A stretch of 64,000 nt of DNA from Bacteroidales bacterium (GTDB taxonomy: Bacteria > Bacteroidota > Bacteroidia > Bacteroidales > JAQUTK01): positions 1 to 64,000 of the forward strand of contig JAQUTK010000006.1 in assembly GCA_028709785.1 (NCBI GenBank). The letters are read 5' to 3'. Under the pieces are notes generated by a model, which worked only from the letters and a program-made list of their open reading frames with translations, was not told the origin of the DNA and did no database searches. Within the stretch, counting starts at the first letter, position 1. The number at the start of each line of letters is the position of its first letter. The translations under genes and the position numbers were made by a program. This document shows, piece by piece, positions 21,062 through 31,300 of this stretch.

Positions 21062-21256
21062 AAAATGTTACAAACTAGTTGACTGTTTTTTGTAACTTGA
21101 CATACATATTTACTTTCATTGCATTGGCAGATAATAATCTGCGAAAGCCATCGTTATGATAGATATTCTTATAATTTTGTTTTCATTAAAAATAAGAGAA
21201 AGATCTGTCTATAGGTGAGCCCTTTTTTAATTCATTGATTATAAAGCAATCATTCC

Positions 21257-22018
21257 ATGATGAAAAAGATTATGAAGTTTTGTTTTGAGAAGTGGTGGAA
21301 GCCACTGCTTTTTGGTATATTCAGTGGTGTACTCTTCTTTGTGACCTATGCTATTAGTTATTTCCCTTTGTTTGCCGTCAGCGTCTTCATCGTGCTAATT
21401 GCTTTGCTGGGATTGCTAATTTCCTCCATATATCTGTTTATTCATAGGAAATGGATACAGAGCCTGTTTATTGGATTCTGTTTCTTGGGTGCAATAGTGT
21501 CTTTTTTATTTTCTTGTATGGGACTATTATTGAATGAACAAACTCAACTCGATAAGTTTGCAGACAATCTGACGATCCCGACTGATATTCAAATAGAGAA
21601 CCCATTAGATATAGATTTAGGCAATCGTAATAGACCGGATAGTATTGTGAAAGCAAAAAAGTCAGATGTGGACTTTGTGCTCTATAATTCGTCTCAACCG
21701 GGACAGTATGAGTATGATCTTTGGTTGGGAAAGATAGACAGTGGAACCGTTTATCTGAAAGTGTATGAGGTTACTCATAATCAGAGGCTAACAGAAAGAA
21801 GTCTCTCAGACGATAGCTTTGCAGAAGAAGGTATCTTGAGGGTAGCGAACAGTTCGGACAGTTTGATAAGATTTGGGACAAAAGAACATTTTACAATTTA
21901 CGAAGGAGATTGGGGCAAACCATATGCTGTCAGATTTGAAGTTTGGTATAAACCGGACAACGGAAACGAAAGAAAGCTAATCGAGAAGAATTATAAGATT
22001 GAAGGATGGCAGTTCTAA
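21257..22018 (+). CDS. Membrane protein of unknown function
   Basis: A 253-residue protein with three hydrophobic segments in residues 15-100 and a soluble domain from about residue 110. The soluble part has charged and polar beta-strand-like sequence (DLWLGKIDSGTVYLKVYE, then a C-terminal VRFEVWYKP). No family is recognised. It is divergent from the sigma operon, with about 270 bases between starts. After it begins a stretch of gene remnants. Confidence 0.55.
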   Translation: MMKKIMKFCFEKWWKPLLFGIFSGVLFFVTYAISYFPLFAVSVFIVLIALLGLLISSIYLFIHRKWIQSLFIGFCFLGAIVSFLFSCMGLLLNEQTQLDKFADNLTIPTDIQIENPLDIDLGNRNRPDSIVKAKKSDVDFVLYNSSQPGQYEYDLWLGKIDSGTVYLKVYEVTHNQRLTERSLSDDSFAEEGILRVANSSDSLIRFGTKEHFTIYEGDWGKPYAVRFEVWYKPDNGNERKLIEKNYKIEGWQF

Positions 22019-22027
22019 GAAGCGTCT

Positions 22028-22080
22028 ATTGTCGCAATCTTTTTACACTTTTGAGCAACACTGCTAAAATGGATTCTTTA
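22028..22080 (+). pseudogene. Leader and first codons of a lost Fic-like gene
   Basis: The sequence from the GTCGCAA motif through the first codons at 22069 closely parallels 46139-46190, the leader and start of the AbiEi-Fic gene, including the TTTTTACA block and the ATGGA(T/G)TCTTTA start. No Fic reading frame follows, so this is a truncated relic of a paralogue. Confidence 0.55.
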
Positions 22081-22168
22081 CCCAGTTAATTATCTTCGAT
22101 TCGTCCAATATTAGTATGTAATAATCGTAGTCACCAATATTTAATATTAAAAACATGAGAGTCAAATC
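22069..22168 (+). repeat. 100-bp direct repeat, copy 1
   Basis: This block recurs at 22633-22733 with about 85% identity by eye, both starting ATGGATTCTTT and sharing the core GTATGTAATAATCGTAGTCAC. The copies are 564 bases apart and enclose the nitroreductase tail. Confidence 0.8.
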
Positions 22169-22418
22169 TGAATGGTTTAGAACGTATCTTCCTTGATAAC
22201 AAGAAATTTGATTATACAGTTCTATAAGTTGATAGTGTGGATCATTCTTTTGAACAAACAAAAATAAAACTTCCTTTCTATGTGAACGTTAGCAGGAGTG
22301 ATAAAACACCTCGTTTTGGAAAAGGATTTGGTCAATTATGCGATTCACTTGTTAAATGGATTGAAAGAACGAAGGCGTTGTGATTTCAGGCAATTGCAAA
22401 GAAACCGAACTAAAGAAG

Positions 22419-22481
22419 AATCCCAAATATCGTTATTACAAAATACCGGCCCGCAAAGAACCGCAAGTCAACTGGATGTAA
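22419..22481 (+). pseudogene. C-terminal tail of a second ferredoxin-nitroreductase
   Basis: Reading in one frame this gives a PKYRYYKIPARKEPQVNWM end followed by a stop, nearly identical to the last 20 codons of the nitroreductase ending at 18960. The rest of the gene is missing. It is either a deleted paralogue or a partial duplication. Confidence 0.75.
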
Positions 22482-22632
22482 AAAGGATCTAACTTTCCTT
22501 GAAAATAAGACAGAACAGTTACTTACTATTTCAACAATAATCTCTTATTTACAGATAATTTTCTTGGGGAAGTCCAATATTCAGGCTATCTTTATTCCCA
22601 AAATATGTGATTATCACAAATAATTGGAATAA

Positions 22633-22733
22633 ATGGATTCTTTCGCCAGGTAAATTATCTTCGAGTCGTCCAATACTAGTATGTAATAATCGTAGTCACA
22701 AAAAAATAATTTTAAAAACGTGAGAGCCAAATC
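22633..22733 (+). repeat. 100-bp direct repeat, copy 2
   Basis: Second copy of the block at 22069-22168, with scattered substitutions. It lies about 190 bases upstream of the GH35 start. Confidence 0.8.
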
Positions 22734-22919
22734 ATTTTATCTGTTTTTCTTGATACTTTTTACTTCAGTATCATTCAACATGAAGGCCGAATCTTCTTCT
22801 GAAGAATCTTTTCGTTTTCTATATTAGACCGTAAAAAAACCGGGCATTGAAAGATTAAATATATATTTGCATCTGCGGTCGTACAGGTGCATTTGTCGAT
22901 GATTTAATCCATTTTAAAA

Positions 22920-25343
22920 ATGAAACACAAAATGTTCAATTCCTTGCTGGCATCATTTGCACTCGCTGCATTATCCTTGTCAGCTCAGAATAAATATGAG
23001 ATAGACGTAACGAAGGTTCAAACCGATGTGATGCGTGGCCACCTTAATTTGGGTGGGCGAAACCTTAAAGGAGATACCATAGGAGTAAACAGTTTCTATC
23101 TGGAGCGAAACGGGAAGCCTTTTATTCCCGTTATCGGTGAGTTCCATTTTAGCCGCTATCCACACCAATACTGGGATGAAGAGTTGAAAAAGCTGAAAGC
23201 CGGTGGCATTTCGGTTGTTGCTACCTATGTTTTTTGGAACATGCACGAATTCAAAGAGGGAAAGTTCGACTGGACCGGAGACTTGAATGTTCGCCGGTTT
23301 ACGGAACTTTGTGCCCAAAACGGACTTGATGTATTGATGCGTGTTGGGCCTTTTGACCACGGTGAAATTCGGAATGGAGGATTACCTGATTGGCTCTATG
23401 GCCGACCCATTGATGTGCGCAGCAATGATCCTGAATATTTGTTTTATGTAAACAGACTTTATCAAGAAATTGGTAAGCAGCTTAGTGGATTGTTTTTTAA
23501 AGATGGGGGTCCCATTATTGGGGTTCAGATTGAAAATGAATATCAACACTCGGCAGCTCCGTGGGGATTTACCTATCAGGACGCTGCACGCGAAAATACT
23601 GTAGCCCGTCGAGATATAAACATCACTCAAATTGGTGTTGGCGTTAACAAACAAGGCAATGAGTTTTCAGACCTCGGACGTGACCACATGAAAACGCTTA
23701 AGCAACTGGCTATTAAATCCGGATTAATTGCTCCTATATACACAGCTACAGGTTGGGGATTCGCTTCCATTATTGAAAAAGGATCCATCCCTGTGATGGC
23801 CGGTTATGCATTTCCGTTTTGGGAGGAAAGTATCAAACCTTCTCCGTTTTATTTATTTAAAAACATACATCAAAAGCCCGATTACATGCCGGTGAGTTAC
23901 GATGTTAATCTCTACCCATCGCTAGCTGCCGAGTTGGGTACAGGCATGGCTGTAACTTATTCCCGTCGTCCACGGGTTCCGGGAGAAAGCTTTTTGCCAA
24001 TGATGGTTCGTACCATTGGGAGTGGATCCAACGGTCTGGGTTTTTATATGTACCACGGTGGCACGACGCCTTCAGTTGGAAACTATTTCTTTTCCGAAGG
24101 TTTTGGACTGAACAACAAATCGTACGATTATCAGTCACCTGTTGGCGAATTTGGAAATCTAAGCAGTGGTTACTATTCGCTTAAACTCATCAATTATTTT
24201 CTGAATTCATTTGGTACTGATTTAGCACCCCTTCATACCGTTTTGCCATCCACCAACGATGATATCAAAGCTGACAACACGACCACACTGCGCTATGCCG
24301 TACGGACAGATGGTGAAAAAGGGTTTGTGTTTATGCACAATTATCAGGACCACGTAGCTACATCTGACATGAAAGGAGTTCAAATTGATGTCGCTACCCA
24401 ATCGGGCGTTATCTCCTTTCCAACATCAGGCACATTTACCCTCAAAGCCGGAAGTTCGGCGATACTTCCGTTTAATCTAAATATCGATGGTGTTGATATT
24501 CGCATGGCAACAGTGCAACCTTACTGCAAGTTCACGAACAAGGGCAAACGGTACAACGTGTTTGTATCAACAGATGGAATTGCTCCGGAAATAGTCTGTA
24601 AAGGAAAGGTAAAAGTAAGGGGAAGCAACATCAAAAGTACCGTTCAGAGCGGAAACACCGTACTATCAATACCGAATGGGAAAATCTGCGAGATGCAGGT
24701 GAATGGCGTGTCGTTTTTGATCCTTCCGTATAACTACGCGCTGAATGCATATTTGGTTGGAAAGGAAGATAAACATTTAATTATCAGCAATGCCGTAGTT
24801 CTTGAAAATGAACAAAACATATCATTGGTAAGCGCTGGCAAGGAATCCATAGAGATGAGTGTATATCCCGCAGTCAACGAGCTCTCAGCTGCAAATGCAA
24901 CCAGTATCAAAGTGAAACCATTGGAAAAAAGCATCAGTCAATGGCAAATCAACCTTCCGAAAATTGAAACAGGCATTCAACTTATCCAAACGGATGACCG
25001 CCATTTTACATTAAAGGATCCACAGGTAGATTGGACAAAGCTCAATGATATTTTTATAACCTTTGATTATCGCGGTGACCGTGGTATCTGTATGATGAAT
25101 GGGGAGTTGCAAACAGATAATTTTTACACAAGTAAATCCTGGACGATCGGTTTGAAACGGTATTCTGCAAGTTTGAAAGAGAGTGAAATGTACTTTTATT
25201 TTATCCCAATGGCCAACGATGCTCCTTATTTGCATTACCTTGATAAAGATGTTGTCCCGGATTTTGGAGATAAAAAGGAGTTTCTCGAAATAAAAACTCC
25301 GACAGTAGTAGCGGAATACAAGATAAATATTGAATTAAAGTAA
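22920..25343 (+). CDS. GH35 beta-galactosidase-like glycoside hydrolase
   Basis: An 807-residue secreted GH35 enzyme with a signal peptide of about 22 residues. The catalytic barrel shows GEFHFSRYPHQYW, the GVQIENEY motif with acid/base E207, and the nucleophile E338 in AAELGTGM. C-terminal beta domains follow from about residue 470. Family members remove terminal beta-galactose or related residues from side chains. It is followed after 5 bases by a DUF3237 gene and then a regulator, so the three likely form one unit; the regulator may sense a product of this enzyme. Confidence 0.88.
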   Translation: MKHKMFNSLLASFALAALSLSAQNKYEIDVTKVQTDVMRGHLNLGGRNLKGDTIGVNSFYLERNGKPFIPVIGEFHFSRYPHQYWDEELKKLKAGGISVVATYVFWNMHEFKEGKFDWTGDLNVRRFTELCAQNGLDVLMRVGPFDHGEIRNGGLPDWLYGRPIDVRSNDPEYLFYVNRLYQEIGKQLSGLFFKDGGPIIGVQIENEYQHSAAPWGFTYQDAARENTVARRDINITQIGVGVNKQGNEFSDLGRDHMKTLKQLAIKSGLIAPIYTATGWGFASIIEKGSIPVMAGYAFPFWEESIKPSPFYLFKNIHQKPDYMPVSYDVNLYPSLAAELGTGMAVTYSRRPRVPGESFLPMMVRTIGSGSNGLGFYMYHGGTTPSVGNYFFSEGFGLNNKSYDYQSPVGEFGNLSSGYYSLKLINYFLNSFGTDLAPLHTVLPSTNDDIKADNTTTLRYAVRTDGEKGFVFMHNYQDHVATSDMKGVQIDVATQSGVISFPTSGTFTLKAGSSAILPFNLNIDGVDIRMATVQPYCKFTNKGKRYNVFVSTDGIAPEIVCKGKVKVRGSNIKSTVQSGNTVLSIPNGKICEMQVNGVSFLILPYNYALNAYLVGKEDKHLIISNAVVLENEQNISLVSAGKESIEMSVYPAVNELSAANATSIKVKPLEKSISQWQINLPKIETGIQLIQTDDRHFTLKDPQVDWTKLNDIFITFDYRGDRGICMMNGELQTDNFYTSKSWTIGLKRYSASLKESEMYFYFIPMANDAPYLHYLDKDVVPDFGDKKEFLEIKTPTVVAEYKINIELK

Positions 25344-25384
25344 CGACAATGAATTTGATAAACCATCAAAATAAAGAATTAAAG

Positions 25385-25876
25385 ATGATGCAAAAAGTGA
25401 TCCTCACACAATTATTGTTTCTGTTTTCCATCGTATGTTATGCACAACAAGATCATAAAGCACCGAAATTGGAATTTGCTTTTGAATTAAAGGTTACCTG
25501 CGACAAAGCCTATTCGGTAGGAAAAACTTCCCATGGTGAAAGAGTGGTGATTCCTATTACGGGAGGAACATTTGAAGGCCCATCGATAAAAGGAACTGTA
25601 TTAAGTGGAGGTGCCGATTATCAGCTCGTTGATAAAACAAAAAACAGAACCGAACTGGAGGCTATTTACAGCATACGTACGGATGATGGAGTAAACATCC
25701 ATGTGCGAAATATGGGTATATTGTACTACGGCAAAGATGGATTCTATTTCCGCACGGCACCGAAGTTTGAGGCTCCAAACGATAGCAAATATGACTGGCT
25801 CAACAATGCCATATTTATTTGTGAGCCCGAAGGAAAAGATGGATATATTTCACTGAAAGTGTGGATGGTTAAGTAA
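25385..25876 (+). CDS. Exported DUF3237 protein
   Basis: A 163-residue exported protein. The ATG at 25385 begins a signal peptide (to about residue 20, CYAQQ); an upstream in-frame ATG at 25349 would put 12 polar residues before it. The rest matches DUF3237: FELKVTC, GERVVIPITGGTFEGP, ADYQLVD and an ending ISLKVWMVK. DUF3237 forms a small beta-barrel of unknown function. It sits between the GH35 gene and the regulator gene. Confidence 0.8.
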   Translation: MMQKVILTQLLFLFSIVCYAQQDHKAPKLEFAFELKVTCDKAYSVGKTSHGERVVIPITGGTFEGPSIKGTVLSGGADYQLVDKTKNRTELEAIYSIRTDDGVNIHVRNMGILYYGKDGFYFRTAPKFEAPNDSKYDWLNNAIFICEPEGKDGYISLKVWMVK

Positions 25877-25883
25877 TAGCAGC

Positions 25884-28289
25884 ATGATCTTACGTAGATT
25901 ATTTGTATGGATACTCTCCTTTACTGTTTCTGTCATGAACAGTCAATCCATGTCACAACAGTATTACAATTTCGACAATATTGGAAGAGTAACGCAAAAG
26001 TTGTGCATAAGAGGTATTGCTCAGTCTTCAAACGGGATGATTTGGCTTGCAGCCGAAAGTGGCTTGTATAGCTATGATGGTTATCACTTGATACAAAGGC
26101 CTGTGGACGAAGCTATTGTTGGTAAGAAGTCCTTGGGAAGTTTTAATTGTCTTTTGGCCTCTGGTGATAGTTTGTTCATAGGGTGCAACGAAGGCGTGTT
26201 GTCTTTTAATCTAAACACATACAGTTTCCGGTTGTTGTCTTATGCAAGAGGCGAAACTGTAAAAAGTATGGTGCGCACTGATTCTGCCATATGGGTAGCT
26301 ACCGAAAGAGCTGTTTACAAAAATGGAATAAAACTGGATCCTTCTCCGGATAACATCATATCCTTATATAGCGATGATTCCTTCCTCTATATGGGTACCA
26401 TGAATGCCGTATACCGATACTCCATAAACAAACAACAATTAGAGAAAATGATGGATGGCATGCTTTATGCCACCTGTTTCTATTTCGATAAACAGAATGA
26501 TCTCTTATGGGTAGGTACGGCAGCCAGTATTTCCGTTTGGAAAAACAAAACAGGGACGCTTGTATCAACTATTCCTATGCCTGTGACAAAGTCGATTTGT
26601 GTAGATAAGTTAGGTAATATGTTGATTGGAACGGACAATGGGCTCTACATTGTGGAAAAGAATATGGAGATAAAAACTATATTTCATGATGCACGACGAG
26701 AAAACTCGCTTGCCGGAGATGCAATATGGTCCATATTCCGTGATCAGAGTAATAACATCTGGATAGGCACAAATAGCGGTGTGTCTGTTGTGCAAGGTGA
26801 AGGGTTCATGACCACATTTCCATTGCCGCTTATTACAGGCGAAGGAGCCGGCAACCAATTTTTTTGTACCTATCGTGATTCTAAAGGACGTATCTGGTTG
26901 GGTGGTTCAAATGGCTTGTTGTGTATAGAGCAACTTGGGAAAGACTCCCAAACGTATAGATGGTACAGAATGAATGATCCTCGTTTCCCCATTCTTCATA
27001 ATCGTATCAGAGATATAATGGAGGATAGTGAGGGTGATATTTATATTGGCGGGGACATGGGATTAATGCGTTACGATGATGCAACCAGACAGTTTCAGCG
27101 TTATGTGATTGAAGAAGATCCTAACAATTGGGTCTATGCTATCAGAGAGTTAAGTAACAAGGAGTTCAATATTACGACTTATTCCGCTACATACATCGCT
27201 ACCTTTGACAAAGCTTCCCGGCATGTGGTTGTGAATAAAATAACACAACGAGAGGACCTATCAAGCAGAAATAAGAATGAACGATTGCTTCTTGAGAAAT
27301 ATGGTCTGACAGAAAACTATTTCACCGCTTCTTATGATCCAGGAACTGGAACAGTGCTTCTTGGCGGAACAGACCTTTTTTCTGTATTGGATACAGAGAA
27401 GCTAAATAGAGATCGAAAAAATCGATCTTTAACAATCACAGATATCAGAATCAACGACGATCGATATATTGACCACGGAAACATTTTGCAGAACGATGTC
27501 GTATTACTTCCGGAAGATAGAATCATTGAAGTAATGTTCTCTGATTTCAATTACACTGGGGGGCTAACTCAAGGTTACTTCTATCGCATTGATAAGGGAG
27601 AGTGGCTTCCTGTGCACTCTAAAAATAATTCTATCATTCTTACAAACCTGAATACCGGGACACATAGTCTTTCTATCAGGTATGCTGATGACACAAAAGC
27701 AGCAGCAATGATGCAATTGACAGTCAGGGCCCCATGGTATGCTACTACATTAGCCAAAATCATATACCTGCTGCTGTTACTTTGTTTGATTTCCGGAATT
27801 TACTATACAGTTAAGCAACGCAAGCGTGCTCAAACGGAGCGGTTGATGCAACAATCGCTTCTGCTCAAGGCAAAACAAAAGGAAAAAGAACTGCTCAATG
27901 ATAATGAGTATCTGACGGCTCAACTGAGATTGCAGCTTCAAGCAAAGGTAGGAGAGGATGGTATGCTGTCAGAAAACGAAAAGTTCTTGCTGAAGATAAC
28001 GAAAATAATAGAAGAGAATATGTCTGACTCCGATCTTAATATCAATATGCTTTGTGAATATAGTGGTATAAGTAGCAAGCAACTATACCGTAAGATTAAG
28101 GCAATGACAGGTATGACAACGGTTGCATATATTCGTAATCAACGCCTGATGAAAGCTGCAACACTATTGGCTAAAGGCACATTCACTGTATCAGAAGTGA
28201 TGTATATGGTTGGTTTTTCTAATCCAAGTTACTTCACTCGTTGTTTTACGGAGGAATTTAAAACAGCTCCTTCGGAGTATAAGAAATAA
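25884..28289 (+). CDS. Membrane-anchored propeller/Y_Y_Y sensor fused directly to AraC DNA-binding domain
   Basis: An 801-residue regulator. After a signal or anchor (1-20) come two-component-regulator propeller repeats such as NGMIWLAAESGLYSYDGY and NNIWIGTNSGVSVVQ, a Y_Y_Y domain (about 540-610), one membrane helix (about 619-641), a coiled coil (about 648-688) and a C-terminal AraC helix-turn-helix pair (about 695-801). This is the plan of hybrid two-component sensors, but the histidine kinase and receiver domains are absent: the coiled coil runs directly from the membrane to the DNA-binding domain. It probably controls the neighbouring polysaccharide genes by ligand-induced dimer rearrangement; that is inference. 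Confidence 0.87.
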   Translation: MILRRLFVWILSFTVSVMNSQSMSQQYYNFDNIGRVTQKLCIRGIAQSSNGMIWLAAESGLYSYDGYHLIQRPVDEAIVGKKSLGSFNCLLASGDSLFIGCNEGVLSFNLNTYSFRLLSYARGETVKSMVRTDSAIWVATERAVYKNGIKLDPSPDNIISLYSDDSFLYMGTMNAVYRYSINKQQLEKMMDGMLYATCFYFDKQNDLLWVGTAASISVWKNKTGTLVSTIPMPVTKSICVDKLGNMLIGTDNGLYIVEKNMEIKTIFHDARRENSLAGDAIWSIFRDQSNNIWIGTNSGVSVVQGEGFMTTFPLPLITGEGAGNQFFCTYRDSKGRIWLGGSNGLLCIEQLGKDSQTYRWYRMNDPRFPILHNRIRDIMEDSEGDIYIGGDMGLMRYDDATRQFQRYVIEEDPNNWVYAIRELSNKEFNITTYSATYIATFDKASRHVVVNKITQREDLSSRNKNERLLLEKYGLTENYFTASYDPGTGTVLLGGTDLFSVLDTEKLNRDRKNRSLTITDIRINDDRYIDHGNILQNDVVLLPEDRIIEVMFSDFNYTGGLTQGYFYRIDKGEWLPVHSKNNSIILTNLNTGTHSLSIRYADDTKAAAMMQLTVRAPWYATTLAKIIYLLLLLCLISGIYYTVKQRKRAQTERLMQQSLLLKAKQKEKELLNDNEYLTAQLRLQLQAKVGEDGMLSENEKFLLKITKIIEENMSDSDLNINMLCEYSGISSKQLYRKIKAMTGMTTVAYIRNQRLMKAATLLAKGTFTVSEVMYMVGFSNPSYFTRCFTEEFKTAPSEYKK

Positions 28290-28320
28290 TACTGCCGAAA
28301 GAGCTGCCAGATCAAACTCA

Positions 28321-31300
28321 CTATTTTGAAAGAAATTCCTTTACAAATAGATTGGATATTTCGCGCTCATCAGGTTTAAAACCATGTCCGGCTCCGGGTA
28401 TAACTCCGAGATGTGCATCCGCATATTGTTTCATTGCCTTTTCAGAGTAGCTCAAGGGGACTACCGCATCTTTCGAGCCATGCACAATTTGCACAGGTCC
28501 CTTATAGGCTGTGATCGTCTTGTAAACATCTATATTTCGAAGCTGTTCGAAGAACCGGCGTCCCAGCGGAACATTCCACATCTTTGTAACTTCAGGAATA
28601 TCTTTGACCTTCGGATAACGCTGATTCCAATTGTCCGGAATGCATAGAGCCGGATAAATCAGTATCAGTCGGCTAACCTGCTCCTTTAAATCAGCAGCAG
28701 CAAGAGCAGAAATAAATCCTCCCTGACTTTCACCGATCAGCACAATCTTATTTTTATCTACATTCGGTTGGTTTTGAAAATAATGCACGATCGCTTTGAG
28801 ATCTTCTTTCTGGTCAATGACAGACATATTTTCCGTATTGCTATCACTTCGACTATTTACAGATCCACAGGGGTAATCAAAAGTATATACCAAATATCCG
28901 AGTTCGTTGAGTGTCTTGAAATAATCGCGGCCAAAATGATGAGTTCCATTAAAACCATGGCTGATGATAGCCACACCATTTTTCTCTTTGGACGTTGGTT
29001 CACTAACTATTCCATAAATTTTTCTTGAACTGTTGTTTATCCATAGTTCGCTGACTGTATTGCCATCTCCGAAATTCTTTTGCTTCATTGTCCAACCCGG
29101 AAAAGCTCTGAGGTCTGACTCCAGGAATACGTTCTTTTGCTCTGTTTTGCCTTTCAGTTGCCAGTCGAGCCATGCTTGTAGCATTCTGCCAAAGTCACCG
29201 CCCCCTTTTTCATTGTATGTGCCGCCATGCCCTGCCTTAGACATATCGCCGTATGCTACCGGTACGTGTGAGATACGCTCGTAGTCAAGTTGCGCATTTT
29301 TGTACGCCACATCACTTTCACCTCCGGTAAGATAGAGGATCGGACCGTGCAACCCTTCAAGCGAACTTTTGCTTGCACCGGCCATTTCCATATCGCCCAT
29401 ACCGGCATTGTGAATAATGTATGTTTTCAGTCGGGGAGAAGCAGCATTGAACAGTACCTGAGCACCACCACAGGAGTGTCCTGCTGCGGCCATTTTCGTA
29501 GTATCCACGCAGTCATAGTAGTCACTATTCTTATCCTTCACCTGCATGCAAAGCCAATTCATTGCATCGGCCATCATGGTTGAAGGTGTATGTACCTCCT
29601 TACGATCGCCATTTACCATCTGCAGTTCGCCGATGGCAATAACGACATATCCCTGAGAGGCAATCTCTGTGAGCATACGTTCATAACCAACCGAAGTATC
29701 CGTACAGCCTCCATTTCCCCATATCAGTACAGGTAGTTTTTTCTCTCTTGTTGAAGCCCAATACAGATCTTTAGGCCGATACACCACAAACTCTGGCAAT
29801 GTTTTCTCGCTCACTGCAATAGCCTTAAACAAACCACTACCTCCGTTGTCGATAGTCTTTTGTTTTTCTGTTTGCTGATTGACCAATGTTACATCATCAA
29901 TTTTGCACCAGGCATTGGTTGGACCATCCGCCAGAAAGCCGATTTCTACTTTCCCACCTTTTATTTGAATATCCTTTATCACGAGATCATGCCATTGGCT
30001 ATCGCTGTAAGTAATGTCACCCTTAAAGGTTTGATTATCGCTCAATGCATACATGTACAATTTCTTAAACAGGCCTCCACTCATCACTTTTGCTGACAAG
30101 ATGTATGTGCCGTCCGTGATGGGGACATCGACTGTTGAAGGAATATTTTGGTAAATCTTTCGGGTAAAGTCAACAGAATCAGTAATCATCATGCATTTGT
30201 TGCCTGTTACCACAGCGCGATCGCTACTGGAATTGGAAGCATTCAGCACAGGAGAATGAGCACCTCCAACCGCAATCTTATTTCCTTTGCTTACAAGGAA
30301 TGACCAACCGGTAAGATATGTCTGTACTGGTTTTTTTGCACTTGGAATATTTACTCTGTCAGCATCAAAACTACCATTCTTTACATAATTATTGCCTTTT
30401 CCTACCTGCCATTCACCAGTTTCAGCATTGAGCGTCCACTCGCTAAGAGAATTGAAATAAGGTGCATTGTTTACGAACGACAGCGGGCACCATTGATTAT
30501 ATCCGTTACCATTACCGGCAAAGTCAGCCCATCGATCTCCACAGTAAATCACTGTCTCTTTCTTTGTGCCCTTTACAGTATAGAAAAAACCTGTCTGCGT
30601 TACATGACCATAGTCGTTTTCTGCACCGGGCATTTTCAGCATATCATTTGTTGGAGTATAGGGCCCATAAACAGATTTTGATTCAAGGTAATATACATTG
30701 GACGCATTCCAACCATACAGGTCAGAAGCACAGATGTAATATTTCCCCTTATATTTGAACATACAGTTGCCTTCTCTGCCTGCACCGCTATACACCTTGT
30801 TGCAATCGAGTAGTGTTACAGCACCGTCCTTCACTCCAATCTCGGAAAGGTAAATCTTTGAACGACCTTTTCCGTAGGAATATACAAGGTATGATTTGCC
30901 ATTATCATCTGTAAAAACGGTTTGGTCTCCGGTATTGGGAGTCCCTATTCTGGATGTCATGTCGATGGCGCTTTGCTTCTCGAACAGACCTGTAGGAGTG
31001 TCACATGTAGCAATGAGTACACTGTTGTTGTACTGAACAAGCAAGGCATATTTTTTTATCTCTGCGATGTATGCCACACCGAGTCTGCCTAACCAATACG
31101 CTCCGGTCAAAGATTTTGAAGTCATCACATCGCCGACAAAAGTCCAGTTTACCAAATCTTCCGATCTGTAACATGTGACTGAAACAAATCTTGAATTCTC
31201 AATCTTACCTGTTGGGCTGGCTAAGTATGTTTCCGCACCTGCATAATGGACTCCATACCAATAATAATACTCTTTACCTGTAGTAGCGTCCGGGAAACGA

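Larger units (their letters stand above)
22019..22919 (+). other. Gene-remnant region upstream of GH35
   Basis: About 900 bases without an intact gene. It holds a decayed Fic-locus leader (22028-22080), two copies of a 100-bp direct repeat, the last codons of a second ferredoxin-nitroreductase (22419-22481), and a TATATTTG at 22862-22869 that may be the -7 element of the GH35 gene. Confidence 0.6.

Noticed and set aside
22064-22261. 65-residue minus-strand gene
   Set aside because: It lies across a direct repeat of decayed sequence, has no ribosome site or family, and the repeat copy does not keep the frame.
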